A stretch of DNA of 64,000 nucleotides from Rossellomorea aquimaris (GCF_020172085.1 NZ_JAIVAT010000003.1:744001-808000); one strand, 5' to 3'. Shown: positions 38,569-48,116, counted from the first letter of the stretch. Notes: generated by a model not told the origin, from the sequence alone. Numbers and translations: made by a program.

Positions 38569-39405
38569 ATGGGGTTTGAGAATATAACACCTTGGCAAGA
38601 ACATGAATTCTGGCTAGGGATCCTTAAAGATCATGCTTATTTTATCCGAGATTATTTAAGCCCGACAGAAGTAAAGTGGGTCACTCAAGCAGAGTACTAC
38701 ATTGAATGGTTTGAAAATGTTGAGAAAGAGATGATGAAAATTCCTAGAGACCTTCCGGTATCAGCTCCTGAAATGATTCAGCTTTCAGAATGGGCACAGG
38801 AGGTTTCGTATCAATATTACACATTTGAAGGGCATCTTCTACATTTACGGCTGTACAATCAGGTGAACTTAAATTTATCACCGAGCTATTTGAATGGAAC
38901 TTTGGCAGAAAACAGGGAATACCTCAGAATTTTACAAAGCTATACGAGAGGTGAGGAGTATCCATTACTTCCACTAGTGGATTTAATGGACTTGTGGCTT
39001 GATGACCAACGGGGGCATGCAGCATTGCTCGTAGATATATTGGATAGCGCGGAAATTGATTTAATTGAAAAGGGAAATGCGTTAATGGTACAGTTTTCTC
39101 AATTTATGGTTAAAAATGATATGTTCAAGGGATATTTGCATTTTACTCAGCCTGGTTTCCCCGCTCAAATACGATTCGCAGAAGACGTTTCGATCCAGGT
39201 AGTCGCCTTTACCCAATTAGTAGAGGAAGTATTAAATCTGTATGTTAATGATGAAGTACTTAATAATTCGACACTCCGATTTCTTGAACATCACTTTCCT
39301 GAAGCCTGTTATTTTATGAAGAAGCTTTCTTATTATGCACCTGCCATTCACTATCCGGATTGTAAGCTGACAAAACCAACTTTGAGGAAAGATAACAAAG
39401 CCTGA
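38569..39405 (+). CDS. DUF2935 domain protein
   Basis: 278 residues, soluble, mostly helical; two similar halves each with an HEFWLGIL/HAYFIRDYLSP or HAALLVDILDSAE pattern, consistent with duplicated four-helix bundles of the DUF2935 family. Conserved His and Glu residues could bind metal as in ferritin-like folds (inferred). Strong GGAGGAGGA before ATG 38569. Genes of this family occur mainly in spore formers; function unknown. Divergent from the germinant receptor operon. Confidence 0.8.
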   Translation: MGFENITPWQEHEFWLGILKDHAYFIRDYLSPTEVKWVTQAEYYIEWFENVEKEMMKIPRDLPVSAPEMIQLSEWAQEVSYQYYTFEGHLLHLRLYNQVNLNLSPSYLNGTLAENREYLRILQSYTRGEEYPLLPLVDLMDLWLDDQRGHAALLVDILDSAEIDLIEKGNALMVQFSQFMVKNDMFKGYLHFTQPGFPAQIRFAEDVSIQVVAFTQLVEEVLNLYVNDEVLNNSTLRFLEHHFPEACYFMKKLSYYAPAIHYPDCKLTKPTLRKDNKA

Positions 39406-39426
39406 GGAAGTGTCCCTCAGGCTTTG
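39396..39426 (+). terminator. Hairpin at the end of the DUF2935 gene
   Basis: Twelve-bp stem CAAAGCCTGAGG (39396-39407), overlapping the stop codon, with 39415-39426. The T tract is weak. Confidence 0.6.
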
Positions 39427-39488
39427 TGTATGTTGTAAAGTCTAAAGAACACCATGATGGACCATTACAATCATTTTCATTCACCATT

Positions 39489-39635
39489 TGGCTCAAGTTT
39501 AATAGGAAGTGGCACAAGTTTTCTCGAAGGTGGCACAAGTTTTCTCGAAGGTGGCTCAAGTTTCACATGAACTGGCACAAGTTCACCCAAAACTGGCACA
39601 AGTTCTGCTGAAAGTGTCTCATCTTTCAAAAAGCA
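39489..39635 (+). repeat. 21-bp tandem repeat, seven copies
   Basis: Units start at 39489, 39510, 39531, 39552, 39573, 39594 and 39615, exactly 21 bp apart, core TGGCACAAGTT. The second and third copies are identical; the last is degenerate. Because 21 is a multiple of three, frames on both strands stay open (WHKFSRR repeated on plus, CHLRENL on minus), but neither has a ribosome site, so the rest of the 344-bp gap (39406-39749) is treated as non-coding. Confidence 0.9.
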
Positions 39636-39710
39636 ACTTGTTTTAATCCAGTCACGATTAAAGTGGGGGCAAAGGAAATATTTATAGAAGAATTTTAATC
39701 TACATAAAAA

Positions 39711-39737
39711 GACTCTCCGGCAATATGCCAGAGAGTC
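39711..39737 (-). terminator. Terminator of the zwf-cyclase operon
   Basis: GACTCTC plus GGCA (39711-39721) pairs with TGCC and GAGAGTC (39726-39737), each arm broken by one unpaired base; an A run at 39706-39710 gives a T tail on the minus strand. Confidence 0.75.
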
Positions 39738-39749
39738 TGCAACAAATGG

Positions 39750-40370
39750 TTACCCGATCATTTCATCAAACAACAGCACGCGTGCCGGTGATGCATCGGT
39801 GTTTTGGATTTTAAGAGGTGCTGCCACCATGAAGTACTGACCTGCTTCGATATCTTTGAGTTGAAGGCCTTCCATGATGATGACGCCGCTTCCCATCAGG
39901 CTGCGGTGGGTCGGGTGTCCATCCTGGGCTCTTTCAATTCCCAGTGCATCGATTCCCACACCTGAGATTTTCTTCTCAGCAAGGTGTGCTGCAGCGTCTT
40001 CCGCTACAAAGATGAAGTCAAAGTTGAATTCAGTATCCCATGAATTCTTCGTTTTGAAGAGGATAAAATCATTCTCTTCGATTTCAAAGCCTTGAATATC
40101 CTTCAGGCTGATCTTTTCATCGACCTCTGTTAAATCAAATACTTTAACGGGGCGAACGAGCTTTTCGATTTCGATGGTTTCGATGGTTTCTCCATCGTTG
40201 ATCATGTGAAGTGGAGCGTCAACATGAGTTCCTGTATGAACATCCATCGAGAGTCTTGACTCCGTCACATGGCCGTTTGTATTCGTTTCGATACTCGGTT
40301 GTTTTTCTGGTTTGTTTTTGTAAACGGGCATCCCGTTAAAAATCGGGGCTGTTACGTCATAAATTTTCAT
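39750..40370 (-). CDS. Cyclase-family metal-dependent hydrolase (KynB-like fold)
   Basis: 206 residues. Metal-binding motif HTGTHVDAPLH, characteristic of the cyclase/kynurenine formamidase/isatin hydrolase superfamily. Start ATG 40370 is set by AAAGGTG 8 bp upstream; GTG 40379 overlaps it. The ribosome site lies between the zwf stop (40387) and this ATG, so translation is probably coupled to zwf. No kynurenine pathway gene is near. Substrate unknown; because it follows glucose 6-phosphate dehydrogenase, a lactone or sugar-acid substrate is worth testing. Confidence 0.85.
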   Translation of the reverse strand: MKIYDVTAPIFNGMPVYKNKPEKQPSIETNTNGHVTESRLSMDVHTGTHVDAPLHMINDGETIETIEIEKLVRPVKVFDLTEVDEKISLKDIQGFEIEENDFILFKTKNSWDTEFNFDFIFVAEDAAAHLAEKKISGVGIDALGIERAQDGHPTHRSLMGSGVIIMEGLQLKDIEAGQYFMVAAPLKIQNTDASPARVLLFDEMIG

Positions 40371-40386
40371 TGGTTCCACACCTTTC

Positions 40387-41895
40387 TTAGCATTGGTCTA
40401 CATCGAGGTTGGCAATCGGCCACCAGGAGAAGCCGTCTTTCGCCAGCAGATTGTCAGCGGCTTTTGGCCCCATTGAGCCTGCTTCGTAGTTCGGGAATTC
40501 TCCGTCACGTGTATGTTCCCATACTTCAGAGATTTTGTCGACAAATGCCCAGGACAGCTTCACTTCATCCCAATGAGTGAAGTTCGTTGCGTCTCCGCGA
40601 AGGCAATCGAAAAGGAGTTTTTCATATGCTTCCGGTGTATTCATCCCATCCACGCTTGTGTTGGCAAAGTTCAGTTTCACCGGAGTCGTTTCGATGTTCT
40701 GTCCGGATTTCTTCACGTTCAAGTGAAGGGTGATGCCTTCTTCAGGTTGGATGTGAATGACCAGCAGGTTCGGAGCAAGAGGTTTGTCCGGATTGTAATA
40801 GAGATTCATCGGGATATCCTTGAACTGGATGACGATTTTCGTTGATTTTGCCTCCATTCTTTTTCCCGTACGGATATAGAATGGGACACCTGCCCAACGG
40901 AAATTATCAATCATCAACTTACCGGCAACATAGGTTTCCGTATTGGACTGTTCATCGACGTTTTCTGCTTCACGGTAGCCTGGTAAATCCTGATTCCCAA
41001 CTTTACCTGGTCCGTATTGGCCACGAACGAAGTAATCCTTGACCTCTTCTTGTTCAAATGGACGAAGTGATCTTAGAACACGCACTTTTTCACTGCGGAT
41101 TTCATCCGTTGTCAATTTGATCGGCGGCTCCATGGCTAAGAGGGCGACCATTTGAAGCAAGTGGTTCTGAACCATATCGCGCAGGGCCCCGCTTTTCTCA
41201 TAATAGCGCCCGCGATCTTCTACACCAAGTTCTTCAGAGGAAGTAACCTGGATGTTGGAAATATAACGGTTGTTCCAAAGAGGTTCGAACAGCGCGTTGG
41301 AGAAACGGATGACTTCGATGTTCTGCACCATTTCTTTTCCAAGATAGTGATCAATACGATAGATTTGATCTTCAGAGAACGATTCACGGATTTGGCTGTT
41401 CAGTTTTTCAGCTGAAGGCAAATCGTGACCGAACGGCTTTTCAATCACAAGTCGCTGGAAGCCATTCGTATCGGTTAATCCTTGGTTTTTCAACTGCTCT
41501 GTAATCGTTCCGAAGAATTCAGGAGCCATCGCTAAGTAGAAGACGCGATTTCCTTCTAGTTCATATGTTTCATCCAGCTCATCTGATAAGTTCTTGAGTG
41601 CTTTGTATGAATCACTGTTTGAGACATCATTCGGCTGATAATAGAAATGGGAAACAAATTCATCGATGTTTTCGTTGCTGCCTAACGCCTTATGTACCGA
41701 TGTTTTAACGTGTTCCTGGAATTCTTCATTAGACCATTCCCGTCGTGCTACACCTACAACGGCAAAACGCTTTGAAATTTTCCCTTTACGGAACAAATGA
41801 TAAAGAGATGGATATAGTTTTCTTTTGGCTAAATCACCAGTCGCTCCGAAGATCGTAATCAGAGATGTTGGTGTTGTTGGATTATTCAATGTCAT
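40387..41895 (-). CDS. zwf: Glucose-6-phosphate 1-dehydrogenase
   Basis: First oxidative pentose phosphate enzyme, glucose 6-phosphate plus NADP to 6-phosphogluconolactone. 502 residues. NADP motif FGATGDLAKRKLYPSL at the N-terminus, catalytic RIDHYLGKEMVQN, and IRTGKRM in the C-terminal domain. Its product reaches GndA (29421) after lactone hydrolysis. Leads an operon with the cyclase-family hydrolase. Divergent from rnz across 280 bp. Confidence 0.96.
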   Translation of the reverse strand: MTLNNPTTPTSLITIFGATGDLAKRKLYPSLYHLFRKGKISKRFAVVGVARREWSNEEFQEHVKTSVHKALGSNENIDEFVSHFYYQPNDVSNSDSYKALKNLSDELDETYELEGNRVFYLAMAPEFFGTITEQLKNQGLTDTNGFQRLVIEKPFGHDLPSAEKLNSQIRESFSEDQIYRIDHYLGKEMVQNIEVIRFSNALFEPLWNNRYISNIQVTSSEELGVEDRGRYYEKSGALRDMVQNHLLQMVALLAMEPPIKLTTDEIRSEKVRVLRSLRPFEQEEVKDYFVRGQYGPGKVGNQDLPGYREAENVDEQSNTETYVAGKLMIDNFRWAGVPFYIRTGKRMEAKSTKIVIQFKDIPMNLYYNPDKPLAPNLLVIHIQPEEGITLHLNVKKSGQNIETTPVKLNFANTSVDGMNTPEAYEKLLFDCLRGDATNFTHWDEVKLSWAFVDKISEVWEHTRDGEFPNYEAGSMGPKAADNLLAKDGFSWWPIANLDVDQC

Positions 41896-42175
41896 GACCT
41901 CACTTTATCTTGTTGTAACCCTTATTTACGCGTTTCTTCTTATTTAATATCCTATACAATTACTTAATTTTAAAGACTTCTGATTCATTTAGCAAATTAT
42001 ATGCTGAGGACTTTTTCCATGCATTTTCTTGAAAACGTTTTATTGTGTGTGCAAACATCTTCGTCCTTATGTTGGCTTTAATTTTCATTCTTATGACTCC
42101 TTTTCCGTGAAAGGGTAAAAAGACGGGGATTATGCTAAAATGGAGACAGAATAGCTCATCTGAGGAGTGAAAGAA
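41896..42175 (+). other. Intergenic region between divergent zwf and rnz
   Basis: 280 bp, AT-rich. Contains a cre-like TGAAAACGTTTTAT (42030-42043, 12 of 14 matches) and a possible rnz -10 (TATGCT, 42131-42136). No RNA gene or ORF with a ribosome site was seen. Confidence 0.35.
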
Positions 42176-43102
42176 GTGGAATTGTTATTTTTAGGTACGG
42201 GTGCCGGTGTGCCTGCCAAACTCCGCAATGTGACCAGTATCGCACTGAAGTTATTGGAGGAACGTGGTGCCGTGTGGCTCTTTGATTGCGGGGAAGCGAC
42301 ACAGCATCAAATTTTACATACAAGCTTAAAACCGAGAAGAATCGAGAAGATTTTCATCACCCACCTGCACGGTGATCACATCTACGGATTGCCTGGGCTA
42401 CTTGGGAGCCGTTCATTCCAAGGGGGAGAATCGCTACTGACGGTGTATGGTCCGAAGGGGATCAAAGAGTATATTGAGGTATCCCTCTCCGTCAGCAGGA
42501 CTCATCTTCAATACCCACTAGAAGTGATGGAAATCGAGGAGGGTGTCGTCTTTGAAGACGATGGCTTCCGTGTAGAAGCAATGGAGCTTGATCACGCACT
42601 GCCGACCTTCGGATACCGTGTGATTGAAAAAGATAAGCCTGGTGTTCTGCAAGTGGATCAATTACGGGAACAAGGGGTTGGGCCAGGTCCTCTGTATAGG
42701 CGGTTAAAATTAGGGGAAACGGTTCTTCTGGAAGATGGAAGGGAGATTCATGGACAGGATTTTCTCGGGCCGTCGATTCCCGGACGGGTCGTCACCATTT
42801 TAGGGGATACAAGGATTTGTTCTAATGCAGTGGAGCTTGGGAAGTGTGCGGATGTCCTGGTCCATGAAGCAACCTTTAACAGGGATCAGGAAGACATGGC
42901 CCGGGAGTATTTTCATTCCACGACGAAACAAGCAGGCGAAACGGCCCTGAGAGCCGATGCCAAGCGTCTCTTCCTGACCCATATTTCTTCCCGCTATGCC
43001 AAGGAATCATGGGAGGAACTGGAGAAGGAAGCAAGGGACGTCTTCCCTGAAACGTATATAGCAAGGGATTTCTTAGAGTATGTCATACCTATAAAGAAGT
43101 AG
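42176..43102 (+). CDS. rnz: Ribonuclease Z (tRNA 3' processing)
   Basis: Endonuclease that trims the 3' end of tRNA precursors lacking encoded CCA. 308 residues from GTG 42176. TGAGGAG (42161-42167) spaces to this GTG; the GTG at 42167 overlaps the site, and homologues begin at [10 protein letters not shown]. Zinc motif HLHGDH at 63-68 (His63, His65, Asp67, His68), PxKxRN-like loop PAKLRN, flexible exosite arm in the middle, and VHEATF and THISSRY near the end. Confidence 0.95.
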   Translation: MELLFLGTGAGVPAKLRNVTSIALKLLEERGAVWLFDCGEATQHQILHTSLKPRRIEKIFITHLHGDHIYGLPGLLGSRSFQGGESLLTVYGPKGIKEYIEVSLSVSRTHLQYPLEVMEIEEGVVFEDDGFRVEAMELDHALPTFGYRVIEKDKPGVLQVDQLREQGVGPGPLYRRLKLGETVLLEDGREIHGQDFLGPSIPGRVVTILGDTRICSNAVELGKCADVLVHEATFNRDQEDMAREYFHSTTKQAGETALRADAKRLFLTHISSRYAKESWEELEKEARDVFPETYIARDFLEYVIPIKK

Positions 43103-43112
43103 GGGTGAGGAA

Positions 43113-43652
43113 ATGAAGACGATTTACGTTGTGCGTCATGCGAAAGCAGAAGGGCAGCCGATTCAGGCTCCTTTAACGAAAGAAGGGGAATGTCAGGCGG
43201 TGCGATTAGCGGCATTTTTAGAAAACCGTTCTGTCGAGGCGATTTATTCAAGTCCGTTCGTAAGGGCAGTAAACACCATCACCCCCTTTGCCGAACGTTC
43301 CGGCCTAAGAATTCAGCAGGACGACCGACTGGGGGAAAGAGTACTGAGTGATCAAGATCTTCCCGATTGGATGGAAAAGTTGAAGATGAGCTTCGAGGAT
43401 TTTTCCTTATCCTTACCTGGTGGCGAGTCCAATCATATGGCGATGGAGCGGGCGAAATCCTTTATTGATGAAGTAGTGAAAAAGAAAGAGGACAGAATCG
43501 TTTGTGTGAGTCATGGCAATTTAACGACGCTGATTTTGAGGTTATTTGATGAACGCTATGGTTATGACGAGCTGTTTGCTCTTTCGAACCCGGATGTATA
43601 TGTCGTAGAAATAGAAGAGAGGAGTGCCTCTGTACGACGTATTTGGGAGTAG
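43113..43652 (+). CDS. Histidine phosphatase (phosphoglycerate mutase-like)
   Basis: 179 residues. RHG-type motif is VVRHAKAEG with the nucleophilic His near residue 8, then EAIYSSPFVRAVNT and VSHGNLTTL containing the second catalytic His. Substrate unknown; family members act on sugar phosphates, nucleotides or phosphoproteins. Starts 10 bp after rnz, so likely co-transcribed. Confidence 0.9.
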   Translation: MKTIYVVRHAKAEGQPIQAPLTKEGECQAVRLAAFLENRSVEAIYSSPFVRAVNTITPFAERSGLRIQQDDRLGERVLSDQDLPDWMEKLKMSFEDFSLSLPGGESNHMAMERAKSFIDEVVKKKEDRIVCVSHGNLTTLILRLFDERYGYDELFALSNPDVYVVEIEERSASVRRIWE

Positions 43653-44124
43653 GGAAGTTTATTATAATGGCTGTTTTCGTAAACATTGTTGCTTTTGGAT
43701 GTAGAGAGTAGTGGTTGGTTTCCGCTCCAATCAACTGTCTAAGCATAAATGTTTCAGTAATACCAGTGTAAACGTCAGAATAAATTACACCAACTCTTTT
43801 TTTCTTGTAGTTGAAGTGACCAATTATAGTAAATAGTACTTATATTCTTCTTAACTGATATTCATGAACCATTTTGCTCAGTCAATACTTGCTACATTAG
43901 AGGGGGAAGGGAACTGTGGAGACTCCTACGGAAAACGGGCGTGCCGAGACCCCGGAAGCGTTTTTTGCTGAGGAGGCTTGGCCGAACGACCGTGGAAAGC
44001 GGAGCAGTTCCCTTCACCCTCTTCCGTACACTTAGGTGACAGAGCTTTGCAAATCATAGTCTGTGCAAGAACAACAATCTTTGCGAAAAGAGCGTAATAA
44101 ATAGACAAATGGGGTCCATATTCT
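43653..44124 (+). other. Gene-free stretch holding an inverted-repeat element
   Basis: 472 bp without a supported gene. The left 245 bp are AT-rich and show nothing recognisable; the right half contains the element at 43899-44023, and the last 100 bp should hold the promoter for the next gene, though no clear boxes were seen. Confidence 0.6.
43899..44023 (+). repeat. Inverted-repeat intergenic element
   Basis: Terminal arms AGAGGGGGAAGGGAACTG (43899-43916) and its near-perfect complement at 44005-44023 (17 of 18 pairs) enclose a GC-rich core, in an otherwise AT-rich gap. No ORF. Similar GAAGGGAAC...GTTCCCTTC cassettes are scattered in Bacillaceae genomes as I recall; the copy number here is unknown. 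Confidence 0.75.
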
Positions 44125-44880
44125 ATGAAAACATTTACATTTGAAAATATCTATAATCCGGGTCATTTGATAGCAAATAATGCACTCTATCAGCACATAC
44201 ATTATCCGGAAATGTTGACGAGGTATGATAGTAACTTCCTGGAATTCATGAAACAGCCGACTCTTGACGAGTTCCAAGAGGCCGCCCGTTTCTTGAGGGG
44301 ATTTCATCAATCGAAAGGTCAGAAACATGTAAAGTTTCTTTTTCCTCAAGACCAAAAGCCTTCAGAAGAACTGATGGACTATTTTAAACAAGAGGGATTT
44401 GACGTCGGATTCAATGAACTTTATTCCATTGATCCGGATCGATTTCCATCAGTGGGTGTGAATCCTGACATCGAAGTCATGGAAGTGACCAAGAAGGAAT
44501 TGAATGATTACCTTGCTTTTCAGTACGAACAGGATTTGGACTATGGCCCGGACTTTGCCGATCAAAAGGTAAACATGCATAAGCGTAATTTTGAAAATCC
44601 CCGTATCATGCAGGTACTTGCTTTTTATAAGGGTGCTCCTGCCGGGTCCGTGGATGTAATCATTGAAGAAGATTCTGCAGAAATCGACGGATTGATGGTT
44701 CACGAAACCTTTCAAAAGAAAGGAATCGGCAGCAGACTGCAACGATTTGTCATGGACCGGTTCCCTGAAAGGAACGTCATTCTGGTTGCGGACGGGGAAG
44801 ATACGCCGAGACTGATGTACCAAAAGCAAGGCTACACTTGTTTAGGTTTTCGGTATGAAGTGCTGAAGGTGTTTAAATAA
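44125..44880 (+). CDS. GNAT family N-acetyltransferase, two-domain
   Basis: 251 residues. The C-terminal half carries the GNAT core: GSVDVIIEEDSAEIDGLMV, then HETFQKKGIGSRLQRFV (acetyl-CoA loop K-G-I-G) and LMYQKQGYTCLGFRYEVLK. The N-terminal half resembles a degenerate GNAT domain. Substrate unknown. Followed by a strong terminator. Confidence 0.85.
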   Translation: MKTFTFENIYNPGHLIANNALYQHIHYPEMLTRYDSNFLEFMKQPTLDEFQEAARFLRGFHQSKGQKHVKFLFPQDQKPSEELMDYFKQEGFDVGFNELYSIDPDRFPSVGVNPDIEVMEVTKKELNDYLAFQYEQDLDYGPDFADQKVNMHKRNFENPRIMQVLAFYKGAPAGSVDVIIEEDSAEIDGLMVHETFQKKGIGSRLQRFVMDRFPERNVILVADGEDTPRLMYQKQGYTCLGFRYEVLKVFK

Positions 44881-44883
44881 AAG

Positions 44884-44921
44884 GGAGCGCGGAAACCTGG
44901 GGTTCCGCGCTCTCTTTTTTT
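44884..44921 (+). terminator. Terminator between converging GNAT and namA genes
   Basis: GC-rich stem GGAGCGCGGAA.CC (44884-44896) with 44901-44914, followed by seven T. Confidence 0.88.
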
Positions 44922-44935
44922 CTTCTGATTGACCA

Positions 44936-45952
44936 TTACCATCCGCGCTCATACTGTTTAGGTGCTTCGATCTCCACGCCTAATTCTTTCGCTGCCGTTC
45001 TTGGCCAGTAGGGGTCACGCAGAAGTTCGCGTGCAAGCAGGACCAGGTCGGCCCGTTCATTTTGCAGGATTTCTTCCGCCTGAATGCCGGTTGTAATCAG
45101 TCCGACCGCTCCAGTATCAATGCCTGCTCCGTTCTTGATGGTCTCTGCAAGCTTCACCTGATAGCCTGGAAATACCGGGATGCGTGCCGGTACGAGGGCA
45201 CCTGAGCTTACGTCGATCAAATCGACACCTTGTTCTTTCATCCACTTTGCAAACACCACATAGTCCTCGACGTCTAAGCCTTCGTCGTTATAATCCTTTG
45301 CAGAAACTCTGACGAGGAGGGGGCCGTCCCACACCTGCTGGATCCCGTCAATGATTTTACGGAGGAAGCGGTAGCGATTTTCTGCAGATCCGCCATATTC
45401 ATCCGTTCGTTTATTGGATAAAGGGGAGAGGAACTCATTGATGAGATATCCATGGGCTCCGTGAATCTCGATTACATCAAAGCCCGCTTTCTTTGCTCTT
45501 TCGGCTCCCTTAATGAAGGCGGTGACAGTTTCTTCTATGTCATTCGCTGACATTTCCACCGGTGTTTTCATCTCATCGTTAAATGGTAGTGCAGAAGGTG
45601 CCAGGATATCGCCTTCAAGAACGGCTTTTCTTCCTGCATGGGCAAGCTGGATACCCGTCTTTGCCCCTTGCTCTTTCATCAGATCTACTAATTCTTTTAA
45701 ACCTTCAATGTGTTCATCATCCCAAATCCCTAAATCTTGTGGCGAAATTCTTCCCTGTGGCGTAACCGCCGTTGCTTCTTGGATGATGAGTCCAACTCCT
45801 CCGACCGCACGGCTTGTATAGTGGGTGTGATGCCAGTTTTCGACTTTTCCATCTTCATTGTGGGAAGAGTACATGCACATTGGGGCCATGACGATTCTGT
45901 TCTTCAGTTTAACATTTTTAAGCATATATGGCTCAAATAATTTTGCTTTCAT
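44936..45952 (-). CDS. namA: NADPH dehydrogenase, Old Yellow Enzyme (YqjM)
   Basis: FMN-dependent ene-reductase for alpha,beta-unsaturated carbonyls; oxidative and electrophile stress in B. subtilis. 338 residues, exactly the YqjM class. Cys26 and Tyr28 in APMCMYSS are the class-specific active-site residues; the substrate-binding His pair is in [17 protein letters not shown] before ATG 45952. A possible promoter TTGATA with TATTTA lies about 60 bp upstream. Confidence 0.96.
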   Translation of the reverse strand: MKAKLFEPYMLKNVKLKNRIVMAPMCMYSSHNEDGKVENWHHTHYTSRAVGGVGLIIQEATAVTPQGRISPQDLGIWDDEHIEGLKELVDLMKEQGAKTGIQLAHAGRKAVLEGDILAPSALPFNDEMKTPVEMSANDIEETVTAFIKGAERAKKAGFDVIEIHGAHGYLINEFLSPLSNKRTDEYGGSAENRYRFLRKIIDGIQQVWDGPLLVRVSAKDYNDEGLDVEDYVVFAKWMKEQGVDLIDVSSGALVPARIPVFPGYQVKLAETIKNGAGIDTGAVGLITTGIQAEEILQNERADLVLLARELLRDPYWPRTAAKELGVEIEAPKQYERGW

Positions 45953-46048
45953 CTTCGATCACCTTCCAGGCCTCATTTATTTCGGGTTTCTAAATAGTCA
46001 TACACAGTGATTATATCAACTACATTTTTGCCCGAAAAGAAATGTGCT

Positions 46049-47200
46049 CTATTTTCTTTTTTGCTTCAAGTCCTTCAATGGATAAATCGTTCCACGCCAT
46101 TCAATGCCTCCCCGCTTGAAGGTTAGAAATGTGGCTCTTGCTATGGAATAGATGAATATCATGGCGGTTACGGGCAGGGTAAGAAATAGGGTGGGAGACT
46201 CGTTCGTCATTTCCTTTATCACTTTCAGGTAGGTGATGCCGATGAAGAAGACGATCAGCAGGCTGATCGCCGAAATGAGCGGATCTCCTGAGAATAACGT
46301 CAAGAATGGCAGTATTGTGGAACAGAATACGCCCGCCATGGCAAATGATACAAGCAGGATAGAGTAATGGAGACCGGCAAACGTATTTTTCTCAAGGCCT
46401 TTAAAGGCTTCGTTCAACGAGTGGTACCATTCAACTTCGAGGGACCTTAGGGCAGTGAGAAATGCCTGGCTTTTCCCCCTTTTTTTTATAATGATGCCGA
46501 GCTGCAGATCATCGTCGGGCATATGTTTGAGCTTCTCATGTGTTCCGATCTCCTCGTACGCTGAACGGGTGACGAGATTGAAGGCGCCGATTCCCATCCC
46601 TGTCTTAGAGGAAGGATCATTTGCTTTCCAGGGTCGCTTATAAAAGGCAAAGCCGAATAAAAAGAATGCAACAAAGCTTTTTAGCCAGAAGGTTTGTGAC
46701 TTGATGCCGGGAGCCAGTGTCAGGTGGTCGAGCTTCCGTGATTGTAAGACCGCTACCGCCCTGGAAAAGGTGGATGGATCTTTATAAAGGATATCTGCAT
46801 CGGTAAACAGGATGAGGGACCCTTTTGAGATCCCGTATCCTTTAAATAAAGCGTGGTTCTTTCCAAGCCATCCTGCTTCCAGATAGTCGATGTGAAGTAT
46901 TCGGATCCTCTTGTCCATTTCGGCTAGTGCTTCAAGCTTCTCCGGTGTCGAGTCCGTTGAACGGTCATTGACGAGAATCCATTCAATTCGGCTATAGTCC
47001 TGCTTCAGCTGGGATACAATGCTTTCTGTGATGGTTTCTTCCTCATCCTTTGCAGGCACAATAACAGAAAGAAGGGGTCCATTATCCGTTACCGGTAATT
47101 CTTCAATGGACGTAAGCTTTGAAAGGCCTCTCCACACATCGATGGACAGGACGATCCAGACGACTAGGACAGCTGATAGTAAGATGAGTAGGAAATTCAT
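46049..47200 (-). CDS. Family 2 glycosyltransferase, membrane associated
   Basis: 383 residues. N-terminal membrane helix, GT2 domain with LSVIVPAKDEEETI, WILVNDRSTDST and the metal-binding FTDADI, then three to four C-terminal helices. Resembles HpnB/CrtQ-like transferases that glycosylate lipids such as hopanoids or carotenoids; acceptor unknown. Start ATG 47200 is chosen over the in-frame TTG 47236 because GAAGGTCG precedes it and the hydrophobic helix begins there. Lies 74 bp after proI, without an evident terminator, so it may share the proline-sensing T-box transcript. Confidence 0.85.
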   Translation of the reverse strand: MNFLLILLSAVLVVWIVLSIDVWRGLSKLTSIEELPVTDNGPLLSVIVPAKDEEETITESIVSQLKQDYSRIEWILVNDRSTDSTPEKLEALAEMDKRIRILHIDYLEAGWLGKNHALFKGYGISKGSLILFTDADILYKDPSTFSRAVAVLQSRKLDHLTLAPGIKSQTFWLKSFVAFFLFGFAFYKRPWKANDPSSKTGMGIGAFNLVTRSAYEEIGTHEKLKHMPDDDLQLGIIIKKRGKSQAFLTALRSLEVEWYHSLNEAFKGLEKNTFAGLHYSILLVSFAMAGVFCSTILPFLTLFSGDPLISAISLLIVFFIGITYLKVIKEMTNESPTLFLTLPVTAMIFIYSIARATFLTFKRGGIEWRGTIYPLKDLKQKRK

Positions 47201-47274
47201 GTGCGTCGACCTTCTTTTTTGCTTTGATTGTACCAATGATAATCGTTGTTGGCGATCACTGGTGGGCTCTTCAT

Positions 47275-48093
47275 CTATTTTTTCATAGATTGCTTTTTTA
47301 ATTCACTGCCTAGCACCTGTGAGCGGTTCTTTGCCGAAGTAATACATTGAAAGAAGGCTTCTTTTACTTGAAAGTCTTCAAGGGCAGCGATTCCCGCTTC
47401 GGTCGTCCCCCCTGCGCTGGTTACGTTATTTCTTAATTCCACTGCTTCTAATCCGGATTCGGATAGCATGGCGCTTGCTCCGGCAATCGTCTGGGTGACA
47501 AGACTTTCGGCAAGATCCTCTTCCAGTCCCAACTCTACTGCAGCATGTTTCAGTATTTCGGCGACATAATAAATATAGGCCGGGCCGCTCCCCGACAGAG
47601 CCGTGATGAGGTCCAATTTCTCTTCCTCCACTTCCGCTGCGATGCCGACAGATTGAAAGAGTGTCTTCGTCCACTGCTTTTGGGAATTTGAGAGGCTGTG
47701 ATTAAATGAGACGGCCGTTGCCGATTTTCCCATGGCTGCACTTGTGTTCGGCATGGCTCTTGCAATCGCCCCTTTAAAGGTGAGTTTGTCGCTGATATGT
47801 TCCATGGTGATGCCCGCCAGTACAGAAATGATCAGCGTGTGTTCAGAAAGGTAAGGGGTGATGGATTCTGCTGCCTCATGAAAGTCCTTTGGTTTCATGG
47901 CAAGGACAATCACATCATATTCCTCCTCCAGATTCACCTTCCGAACACAGAATTCCTGCATGATTTCATTTAATCGCTCCTTGTTGCTCCGGTTGGTTAC
48001 ATACACTTCGCCGCTATTCAATACGCCTGCCTTCAATGCTCCGCCCATTAAAGCATGAGCCATCGATCCCGCTCCTATAAACAAGGTTTTCAT
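47275..48093 (-). CDS. proI: Pyrroline-5-carboxylate reductase
   Basis: Last step of proline synthesis. 272 residues. NAD(P)-binding FIGAGSMAHALMGG at the N-terminus and the C-terminal dimer domain with ALSGSGPAYIYYV and TSAGGTTEAGIAAL. AAAGGAGG before ATG 48093. A T-box with a proline specifier codon lies immediately upstream, so this is the anabolic enzyme induced by uncharged tRNA-Pro. Confidence 0.96.
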   Translation of the reverse strand: MKTLFIGAGSMAHALMGGALKAGVLNSGEVYVTNRSNKERLNEIMQEFCVRKVNLEEEYDVIVLAMKPKDFHEAAESITPYLSEHTLIISVLAGITMEHISDKLTFKGAIARAMPNTSAAMGKSATAVSFNHSLSNSQKQWTKTLFQSVGIAAEVEEEKLDLITALSGSGPAYIYYVAEILKHAAVELGLEEDLAESLVTQTIAGASAMLSESGLEAVELRNNVTSAGGTTEAGIAALEDFQVKEAFFQCITSAKNRSQVLGSELKKQSMKK

Positions 48094-48116
48094 TCCCTTA
48101 TTCCTCCTTTATTATG

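Noticed and set aside
39426-39611. Repeat-encoded 61-residue plus-strand frame and an 81-residue minus-strand frame
   Set aside because: No ribosome sites; open frames are a by-product of the 21-bp period.
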